64,000 nucleotides of DNA from Rhexocercosporidium sp. MPI-PUGE-AT-0058. Its lineage: Eukaryota; Ascomycota; Leotiomycetes; Helotiales. The notes under the pieces are model-generated. The model was not told where the DNA came from and did not search any database. It saw nothing but the letters and a program-made list of their open reading frames with translations. This document shows positions 55,223 through 64,000 of this stretch, piece by piece. Position 1 is the stretch's first letter, and the number at the start of each line of letters is the position of its first letter. The stretch covers positions 1,240,001 through 1,304,000 of the forward strand of contig JAGTJL010000014.1 in the NCBI GenBank assembly GCA_020746875.1. Reading direction: 5' to 3'. The position numbers were made by a program, and so were the translations under genes.

Positions 55223-56864
55223 TCAATCAACCTCACCCAATCGTGGACCCCCACCGGCCCAGCCCTCACGCTCATAGTACCGAAACACCAGATCATAGCC
55301 ATCGAACTCATGCACGATACGATCGACACGGCGATATCCTCTAATCTTCTCCATCTTCGCGCTTCTCACTAACGCCTTCTTCGCCATTTCAACACTTTCC
55401 TCAGCAACGAGACCCATCTCTCTCGCCTCGAGGGAGTCGGTTTTGGCTTCGAACAGAGTGACGCTGAAACGGCCCGGCTTGAAGATGTTCACGACGTGCT
55501 CGATGACCTCACAGGTCTCGCGTCCGGTCTGGCGGCCTGGCACGTTGGTCTCGAAGGAGGCGTACGAACATTGTGCTTCGGGCGTAACGTGGACGGTGAA
55601 GTAGTGTGTGGCAGAGCCAGCTTGGTCTGGAGCGGGAATCACGCCGTTGGCCGAGAATCCGCACGGTGTGAAGAGATAGGCATCAACGCGTGCATCAGGG
55701 TATCGCGAGGTAGGGTATACGTCAGAGAGACCGCAGGCCTCCGAGACGACCGTACCTAGGGCGTGGCCTTCGGTGCTGAGGTCTTCTGGGAAGGGGGCCT
55801 CGTCCTCGGGGGTGTAGATTCCGTTCTCAGACGAGGTCTGGCTGAAGACGTCGAACTTCTCGTCGTTGGAACTGCCGGCTGTGGTTCCGCTCAGAGTCGA
55901 GTTCGTCATGGCCTCGCTCAAGTCACCGAGACTATTGGCTGCTTCCTTACGTGCTTGTTGAGCCCGATCAGAATATTTGCCCTCCGCGACCGCACTCGCG
56001 TGTTCGAGGTAGAACTGCTTGGCATTCTCTTGATCGAGGTCTGTCATGAGAATCTCGAGGGTTTCGTCATCGGTTTCGAGCGCACGTTGCCCGACCGCAT
56101 AGGCTGAGCTGCTCGGGATCTTCAAGACCTTGGTCTCAGTAGGGGCTCGCTCGTTGTCTGGGGTTCTTGGCGGTGTAAGAGTGGTGTTCGGTGATGTCAG
56201 GTAGAGGTACCAGTGGTCACCATTCATCTTGCCAACCATGTAAGCGCTTCCGCCTGCGAACATATCGTCCAGGAACTTGACTTCATGCTTCCAGCTGCGA
56301 TGTGGTCCATGTTGCTTGTCAGGGAAGAGGAAGTTCTTGCGGCTGTAAAAGACTCTGTATGGAGTCGCAGCAGTCTTGATATCATCCACTGAGTCGGTAT
56401 TGTCAAATGGGAACTTTGCCTCAACAGCGGCAATTCTCAACATGCGTCGAAGACCAAGCAGGAGAGTTGTAGTGCCGCAGGTCTTGAGAATAAGCTTGTG
56501 TGGGAAGACGAACATGCTGGATTCCGAGAGGAGATAGGCATCGATATGTTCAGACTCAACAACGGATAGGACCTTGCAGTTGACCAGATCCAACATGTCC
56601 TTCCATGTCTCAGCAGCCACCGCTTTCAGGCCATTCTTCTTGGTTCCTGGAGGGAGAGCATCGGCGGCTGGAGCAAACCAGACCTCTAGTAGCTTTTCAG
56701 GACCTACAAATGTTAGCTTAGTCCGGGCTCTGTGTTCAAATAGGCAGACCTTCGAATGCATTGCTACTATCAAGATCAATAGTAGCCTCGCGGTTGATCG
56801 TCAGGTGTGGTGTACCCTCAGAAGGCGAGAAAGTATATTGGGAAGGGATCTCGAGGTTGACCAT
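55223..56864 (-). CDS. SPE2: S-adenosylmethionine decarboxylase proenzyme
   Basis: 531 aa in two exons, 56750-56864 and 55223-56703 (phase kept: NAFEG to PEKLLEVWF). It makes decarboxylated AdoMet, the aminopropyl donor for spermidine and spermine. The proenzyme cuts itself at Glu99-Ser100 in YLLSESSMFVFP, leaving the pyruvoyl cofactor on the large chain. Catalytic Cys is in LKTCGTTTLLLGLRRML (about residue 114). Later blocks: NFLFPDKQHGPHRSWKHEVK, MNGDHWYLYLTSP, a low-complexity insert (about residues 240-345), FDVFSQTSSENGIYTPEDEA, TSRYPDARVDAYLFTPCGFS, YFTVHVTPEAQCSYASFETN and a C-terminal YRRVDRIVHEFDGYDLVFRY. Length is normal for filamentous fungi. Intact. Confidence 0.95.
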
Positions 56865-58811
56865 AACTACGTGCGTAGCTGATTCGATGATGTAGATTGT
56901 GGATGGAATCTGTCCTTTGGCAAGTACCGTGAAGCACTATCTGCCACCCAGACGAACCTTGCGGTGTCCGCCTGAGAAGAGAAGGCCCACAGAACCGTGG
57001 GAGATATCGTGTGCTGGCGGAGCCAGCTAAATGGGGTTTGTCTGGAACGTCTTTTGGGGACGTTATGGGGGTCGGGTGCACAAAGGGATGTAGAAGTCCT
57101 TTGCTGAGGGAATGTTGACTCTTGAGGAGGCCTCGCTCTGATAGATTCCGATACCGTAGATGGATATCGGGTCTAGCAGATGAGGATTATCTGCGGTTTG
57201 ACGGTGATGTGAAGTTGGGTTATGGGGGCGTGGCTGGTGCTATCGAGGCCTGGGAAGAGGAGGTTAGTATGTGAGGTAGGAAGTAATTGAGTCGTAGGAA
57301 GGAGTCCGGAAGAAAGAGGCTGTGAATGTGCCGACCATCGTATCTGGGGAGAGTTTGTCCTCAACCAGCAAAGTTGCAATCACTTGCATGGTAGGACAGG
57401 GCAGAGGGCCAGGCAGTGAATGAATGCCCCGAGTCACTTCCGGAAACACACCCGCAGATGGATGCAGCGCAAGCAGGGAACAAAGATAACTTCCAACTCA
57501 CTTTGCAGGCTTGGACAGGAATCTAAGCAGGTCTTTGGTGCTCATAGAGTAGTTGAGGGAAGTAGTCGAGAAGTTGCGGTGTCGCAGTCCAGCGTGCGAA
57601 GACACTGAGGCTGTGACAATAGTTGAAAAGATGATTCCAACTTTAATGGGTATGATTCCTGGAATTAGGATTCATCGGGAAGAGTGCAAGTGTGGGTAGG
57701 TCGAAGATTGGATTGGTTGTCGAGGTAATCTGTGGAGTGAGGTGAAGTGAAGCCGTTGATGATGTTGATGTTGATGTTGATGTTGTTGTTGTTGTTGAGT
57801 CGAGCTCGATTAAAAAAAACTTTTGTCGTTGTGTTAGCCCCTCTTCCCCTTCACGTCATGGGCTGGGCTGGGCGGTGGGGGTCTCGGAAGGTGGCGCCGC
57901 GCCGCACACCGCTGATACTGTACTGTAGATGGAGATGCGAGACCATACGATTACAGTCCAGTCAGTCAGTACGTACCTTGTTCCTAGATGGGAGAAGCGG
58001 ACGATGCTCTAGAAAATGACTAGAAGCAACCACGATGTTTTTGAGAGGATTCGACTTGCAACGACGGTGTCAGAGATAGTCAGAGATGGGATTTTATGGT
58101 CGCGGTTCTCTTACAAAGTTGAGCGATTTTTGGGAAATTTCACCTGCATAATTACTCCAACAGCCGCCACGAAGCCCAACGCCAAGCCGCTAATAGCTTG
58201 GGCAGCAGCCAGGGCCCGGCTGGAAGTTCTCGCTTCTTTCCGTGTTGTTTTCGATGTGGTTCAACCTCACATCGAAATCTTAATCCCCCGTATAGCTTGT
58301 TTGTTTAGTTCTACGGAGTAGAAGAGCCAATATTAGAGATCTGCCTCCCCGTTCCGTCGGGTTTCTACGCTCTCATTCTGATTGGTCCTATGTGGCTCTA
58401 AATATTCTTGCACAAGATAAACACAATTCATCCTCAATGTGTGTTCCAACTGCACAGTGGATCTGGATCTCATCGAGCTATGGAAGTCTGATTCTCAGTC
58501 ATTGTACTACCACGACTAGCCACAATGCTACTCGTCTGGAAAGCTCTGCCTTGCACGTAGCAAGGCTGTCTGTCCTGTCTTAAGGGGCAGTGTGGAGGCA
58601 CTATCATTGGCCACTCATCCCGTGGCTTGAAGCTGGGCAGCCACTGCGGCTCAGCTCTTTCGAACGATGTCCATACAACCCACCTCTCTTATAGATTGAA
58701 GCTGCTCCATCAGAAAGCATATTGTTTTCCTAGATTTCATTTATCTGAGATTACGGGTTTGATGAACCACTATATCTTAGCATCAGCGCTTCCCTTATCT
58801 TGTCCCTCACT
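56865..58811. other. SPE2 upstream region with microsatellite
   Basis: 1.9 kb without a supported gene. A GATGTT/GTT repeat lies at about 57,756-57,799 (TTGATGATGTTGATGTTGAT and so on, then GTT repeats). A promoter or long 5' leader for SPE2 is expected near 56,865-57,800. An upstream ORF controlling SPE2 translation is possible but not demonstrated. Confidence 0.4.
57756..57799 (+). repeat. GAT/GTT trinucleotide microsatellite
   Basis: Tandem TGATGT units grading into pure GTT triplets; likely to vary in length between strains. Confidence 0.75.
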
Positions 58812-61724
58812 ATGGCTGACCTACTTACTGCCCTCGGTGCCGCAGCCGCAGCTTCCCAATTCGTCGCTCAAGGCCTCAAAATCACCATCTACTTCTACCA
58901 GGCCTTTCAGAAGATCAAAGATGCACCAGAAAGCATCCGCAAAGCCCTCGCAGAAGTCGAGCAGCTCATCAGCATCTCCAAACTCATCATCCAGAACGAC
59001 TCGCTCCAAACGGACTCCATAGCCTCGACACTGCGTATCTGTCTCCGTGATATCACGAAACTTGAGAGTACCCTTCGAAAGGTTTCCCCAGGTAGCGATG
59101 CTGGGAAATCGGAGAAGTTCAGGAAAGCGATTGTCGCCACGTTCATGGAGGATACGATCACGAAACCCCTTGCGAGTCTTGACCGGGAGAAAATGGATCT
59201 GTCGCTGTGCATGCACGAGATCAATTCGTGAGTCTCTAATCAGTCAGAGGGATCAAGCTTACTAAACTCCATCCCATAGGTCTCTACTCGGTAGTATTGG
59301 CATCCAGCTTCAGGGTGCGCAAACAACGGCTGGTGAACTGCTTCTTGTCGTCAACGACTCGGCTCGGAATGTGCAGACATTCGTCGATGTGCTGCAACCA
59401 CTTCGCCAACTCTGTAAACAGGACCGTCAGTCCTCAACAACAATCGTAATACGAGCACTAGGCGGTCAAGGAAAGTCACAAGTCGCCATGAAATTCTGCA
59501 AAGAAACCAGAGGATCGACCTTCATATCAACACTTTGGATCGATGTCAGTTCGGAGCTCTATGAACAAGTCGATGCACGCCTTCTATCTCCACACACAAC
59601 CTTCATCCACGGAGAAATTAGATTCCGCTAATATCATCGCTACGTACGTTCGAGACCAATTTGAGCGGATGACAAAGCCCTGGCTCATTGTGTTCGATAA
59701 TCTGGATTAATCTAAGATCATTTCAATTGTTCGTGATTATATCCCAGCAAGCAAACTGGGAACGGTTCTCATCACAAGTAGACACGCCGATGCGGGTACC
59801 ATAGCTAATCCGGGATGCATCATCCAGATAGGGGCTTTGGATGAAACTAGCGCATCAAACCTTTTACTTGCAGTAGCGAACATAGACCCAAGTCAACCTT
59901 TGAGAGAAAGCGTATCAGAAGTATGTGTTCATCTTTGCAACCACCCGTTGGGAATTGCACAAGCAGGATCATACATCAAGCGAAGGAATATTTCTCTATC
60001 CTTATTTATGGATCATTACAATCGACATCTCCATGAAATCCTGTCTCGCAATCATCTTCCCCTTTCAGAATATCAACGGAGGCAGAAAGATCAAGAGAAA
60101 GCCACATCGTTAAGCGTCTTCGCAACTTTCGAGCTATCACTTGCCCAGCTGCATGAAGAGCGAACATGCCCGAAGAAGGACAAGCATGATCTTCTCATCC
60201 TTGCTGGGTTTCGCACACGGTATGCAAATAACAGAATCAATATTTTCGGGATTCTGCTCCAACATACAGCCTTGGGACTCTCCCGAAAATATGAGTACGG
60301 CTCCAGGATCCTTTCTTGCTTGCAGAATGGGTAGATGGGACTCTACTTCCTATGTCGAGGTACTGAGCGAACTTGAGGATCTTGGATTGGTCCAAGGATA
60401 CGACCGAGAGGAAAATGGATTTATCAAAACCTATATCCATTCTCTGGTCAAAGACTGGATTGTGCTGAGACTTTCTCAAGACATTTCACTAGAATACCAG
60501 ATTCTGATGTCGGAAATTCTGATGGAAGCCATGAACCCGAACAACGATCAAAAAGATGTGCTCTATCCACAAAGCACCATTCAAGAAAGAGTGTGTGCCA
60601 TCGAAGCTCTCAGTAACCTTTACTACAGAATACCTGTATCGATTGATGCAAGACATGAGAAGCAGCTACAGCGACTACTGAGTGCCCAAACTGCTATGCT
60701 CGAGGTAATGAACCAGAACGGTCACTATCTTGAAGTCGAAAAGTTGGTCGGCACCTGCTCCCTTTGAATGAAGCAATCTTTGGGGCCTCGAGTATAGAAC
60801 CAGTCAGACTTGGATCAGTCATTACAGATGCTCTCCGAGCTCTAGGGAAGTTTCACGAGGCTATGCTGTTATACGGAGATCTGATAGAGCGAAGTTGTAA
60901 ACTTGAAGGTGTCGAGGCTGTGATTTCGCACTATCGCTAGGGCAGCTGTGTACTGTCTCGTTAGCCTAGGGCGGTCCGAGGAAGCTTTGTCGATGTACGA
61001 GGAACTTATTTCGCTCGAAACACGTCTATTGGGTCAACACAATGTCAGAGTTCTCGACATTATGGTCACTCTTGCCGAAGTGCATCGTATGCGGGAGACT
61101 ACGAGAATGGTGTCGCTCATTGCCATAGCATCAAATCAATATAAATACCGGAGAACTCTCGGAGACTGTCACTTTGTCTTAGGGTGCGTCTATCATGATA
61201 TCGGAGAGTGGAAATCTGCAATTGCAGAACTTCGCGGCTCATGGGAACACAGATCGGCATCTCATGGCGAAAATCACATAACAGCCTTGTATGCGAAGCG
61301 TCAACTGGCAAAAGCCTTGGCCATGACCAGCAATTTTCTGGAATCGGACGATCTTTACCGGGAAGTTGATACTTCCCTGACTATAATCCTTGGCCCGGGT
61401 AACACGCAGACCCTTCTCAACAAGACTTACTGGGCTTTGTTTTACTGGAAGCAGGGGATCTTGAACCAAGCAGAAAAGATGTATCGGAGTGCTTACGAAG
61501 ATTACATTCAAGATCAAGGCATTCACGGCGATGACACTTTCCCCGCAATGAAGTGCCTGGCTCTTGTTCTTCGCGACAAGGGGCCCGCCTTTGAATCTGA
61601 GGCTCGAGATATCATCAAACAGTTTTACTACCAACTGGGAGGGGAAGTATGTTCGAACTCGGAGGACGAGTTGAGCTATATGATTGAGCGGATCTTTTCA
61701 GAGACGGTTGACAACTATTCCTAA
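58812..61724 (+). pseudogene. Decayed NLR-type STAND protein (helical N domain, NB-ARC, TPR)
   Basis: Exon 1 (58812-59227) encodes MADLLTALGAAAAASQFVAQ and following helices, a fungal STAND N domain. A 52-nt intron joins it to SLLGSIGIQLQG. The NB-ARC part shows the P-loop ALGGQGKSQVAMKFC, Walker B PWLIVFDNLD, sensor GTVLITSRHAD and GLPL-like NHPLGIAQAGSYI. A winged-helix-like region (LEDLGLVQGYDREENGFIKT) and TPR-type repeats (AVYCLVSLGRSEEALSMYEE) follow. It is broken by a frame change near 59,600, a TAA right after Walker B (59708-59710, where CAA is expected), and frame changes near 60,207, 60,760 and 60,930. Intact members act in allorecognition and defence-like programmed cell death. 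Family sure; certainly inactive as sequenced. Confidence 0.8.
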
Positions 61725-63793
61725 GCCAGTATCAGAGATTCTAAAACCTGATGCTATCACTCACTAGACCGATGGTTTCCCAAGATAAAGCATAGCCTTT
61801 ACCACCATACCCAAAACCCATCAGAATTGTACAGCGGTCTTGTAAACTTCACGTTTATATCAGCCCCGACATGCGAAGCCATGATAATCTCAGGCGCTAC
61901 ATCATTTTTAACCCATTCCGCCAAGACACCGAGAGCATCATACCGGCCCGCTCCAGGCCCAAGAAAAGAACGAGAGAGGCCGTATCTTAGCTATTCTAGT
62001 GCTTGTATATGACCAAATTCCTCAGAGGCTTCCGAGTATTAGAATATAGCAAGGGATAGTCGATGCGTTATATATAAAGAGTTTGACGGTGTTTGAGGCA
62101 AAGGCTGTCTTTTAAAATCAATAACAACAGTGGCTTCGAAGGCAGAAGTGTTAAGGATAAGAGTTCCGTGTAAGTGGGCGATGATACTCTCGATAGTGGG
62201 GGTGGAGGCTCATCTCTTGGGCTTTGCTCTTCTTAAATTGGTATCAATCTATCGTCGAGATCTTTGATTGAATCACCGAGTGGGTGTATATTGTTGCGCA
62301 AATAAAGTCCACTTTCATTCTCGCTTAGCTGAATCTAACCCCTGAATTAAGCGACTTGTTTACTTTGCCAACAGGTTGTTTGGTCTGACTTGTTGATCTG
62401 AGATATATCGCTTTATTGCTAGACAGTACATTTTATCTTCACGCCGAATATGCAATTGTGGCAATTATAGCTGCTAATTAAATAGTACGTACCGTTGGTG
62501 TGAGTGGAGATAATATCAATATCTTAAACTAAACTAGAATCTCAAAGGTTCAAACGATACTAAATCTGCTTACAAGTAAAGGCAGTCTTGTTATGCTCAG
62601 ACTGCGCTTGGGTAAGTAATTAATGAACTGTCACTCAAACCACATTATTTTTGTTGGATCTCGCCGGTTTTTAATTTACGGGAAAAGGGAGATACATTAC
62701 GACGATCGGCAGGTAATTGATTCGCTATCACGTGCGGCTCTTCGTCTCTGGGCCGGAGACCAAAACATTTTTTGGCGGCGCTTATCTTAGCTTTGCTGTA
62801 TCTTAACCATAGTTTAGGGAACATACACAATCATTGGAATAACATGTCTTAGTTCCTTTCTCGTTGATAGTAATACGAGACTAGGCATTGCGTTAATTGC
62901 AACTTTAAAAATGAAAGAAGAAGGAAAACCTACTTGATATTTGTTTACAACCTAAAACCCAACATGACTCTCTTTTGGTAATGCTTCCTGTCTAGAAGAA
63001 ACAAAGCGACTTGTCTATTAATAGACTCTCAACCTTACGTTAAAGGTTAATCTCTTTCCCCTTCACACGCACCCCAAAAAAGTTAGGCAGCTTCCCAACC
63101 TTATTGGATATGGTTGACTCGGATTCACTTAGTCGACCTCGCAACTCGTTAGCGCTATTTCATCGCAATAACGACCTTGAAATTGATTTCTCGTCAAGGA
63201 CTCGCCTCTTAACTACTCTTCAACCTTCGACAGATTGATGCGCAGGTCTGATATCAACCACTCTCTCGTGTCTCCGGAGATCTCACCCTCGAGGCTTCGT
63301 ATCTGGCATCTGCTAGTTAGTTACTCGATACTGCTGCACTCTTGAAAGAAGTCTCTCGCAGCTCAACTTCACTTCAACAGAAAAGCAACAGTCAACCTCG
63401 ATCTATCAACACCACGACCCCTCAAACTCTGTTTGCTTCCTTGCTGCTCCCCTCCCGAAATCTTCACATGCACAATTACAAATCATCAAACTGTTCATCT
63501 TCGGACTAGATACTCGAAGGCGACACTCCTACTTCAAGCTCTTCGCGACTGAGTTCATCTTGCCACCTTGCTGGACTGAACAAACTGGCAACATCTTCGA
63601 CTTGGATACTCATCCTTCTCTTCAACAACTCCTGCCTATCCCTCGATCTTCAAACGGATCTGCGCTTCGCTCATCCTGCTACCATTTCCTGAAAGCACCA
63701 TCTCCAAACTCTCGCCACACTTCCCAGCTGCTCATCCCCGAGTTCACCATCTCCGAACAGACATCCCAATCCGTAAACCTCTTCTCTCTCACC
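61725..63793. other. Intergenic; A/T-rich then pyrimidine-rich leader
   Basis: 61.8-63.1 kb is A/T-leaning with no gene. From about 63,180 the plus strand becomes C/T-rich with many CTTCNAC stretches, which looks like a long 5' leader or promoter for the gene starting at 63794. No complete frame is recognised. Confidence 0.4.
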
Positions 63794-64000
63794 ATGTCCT
63801 CCCTCCACAGATCCCCCGCCGATTCCGCTCTCGAGGACATCTTCCGCTGGCCAATGGAAGGCTGGACCAACGAAAAGATTGGTTACATCTTATTCGCCCA
63901 CCGCATCCGCCACCGAGCTCACTCAACCAAGGAAGTCCTGCTCACCAAGCTCATGGAATGGGCCCTCGATCGTCGTCCATCCACTCCCGCAGTTGACCGT
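63794..64000 (+). CDS. Unidentified protein, 5' part only
   Basis: An ATG at 63794 opens a frame that runs to the window edge (69 codons, no stop). The start is MSSLHRSPADSALEDIFRWP, with MEGWTNEKIGYILFAHRIRH and KEVLLTKLMEWALDRRPSTP next. The segment WTNEKIGYILFAHRIRHRAHS resembles a helix-turn-helix/Myb-like arrangement but is too short to assign. The long C/T-rich leader upstream supports a real, well-expressed gene. Confidence 0.6.
   Translation, partial: MSSLHRSPADSALEDIFRWPMEGWTNEKIGYILFAHRIRHRAHSTKEVLLTKLMEWALDRRPSTPAVDR

Overview
This is fungal nuclear DNA. The genes have short introns of about 45-70 bp with GTAAGT-type donors and CTAAC/CTGAC-like branch sites. The set of proteins (Ugo1, Pom34, Rtt109, Gfd2-like, Git3-like receptor, HeLo-like/ankyrin and NB-ARC/TPR proteins) is typical of filamentous ascomycetes (Pezizomycotina). 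The character of the proteins suggests Leotiomycetes/Helotiales, but that placement is an inference and cannot be proven from the window.

Layout. 1-12.5 kb is accessory-like: an unidentified decayed gene, a frameshifted phosphotransferase (APH) pseudogene, a disrupted hypothetical gene, a degenerate tRNA-like sequence, an intact Gfd2-like nuclease-fold gene, and an epoxide-hydrolase-like gene that has lost its catalytic motifs. A complete Tc1-like DNA transposon (12,627-14,232) sits 97 bp upstream of that gene's start codon. 15.1-22.0 kb is conserved: HID-1 family, Pom34, and a degenerate AMP-binding protein. 22.5-31.6 kb is again decayed: an arylsulfotransferase pseudogene, a Git3-like GPCR with one frameshift near its C terminus, two small hypothetical genes and an M3 metallopeptidase pseudogene.

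32.5-42.4 kb is a compact housekeeping block in divergent pairs: SRP54/RRP15, YAH1/UGO1 and RTT109/MRPL15. All are intact. They serve protein targeting, ribosome assembly, Fe-S biogenesis, mitochondrial fusion, chromatin acetylation and mitochondrial translation. 42.4-46.7 kb holds only coding scraps. 46.7-50.3 kb is a HeLo-like N domain/ankyrin protein with a probable 1-nt slip in a C run. 51.6-56.9 kb holds a disordered nuclear-type protein and S-adenosylmethionine decarboxylase (SPE2). 58.8-61.7 kb is a decayed NLR (helical N domain, NB-ARC, TPR). The window ends in the 5' part of an unidentified gene.

The main pattern is a sharp contrast. Core genes read cleanly through all splice sites, while accessory genes carry frameshifts and stops, several of them of a CAR-to-TAR kind that fits repeat-induced point mutation. 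This argues for biological decay of the accessory genes rather than uniformly poor sequence. No clearly new system was found; the most interesting pieces are the two allorecognition-type genes, the intact transposon beside a pseudo-hydrolase, and the disabled sensor GPCR.
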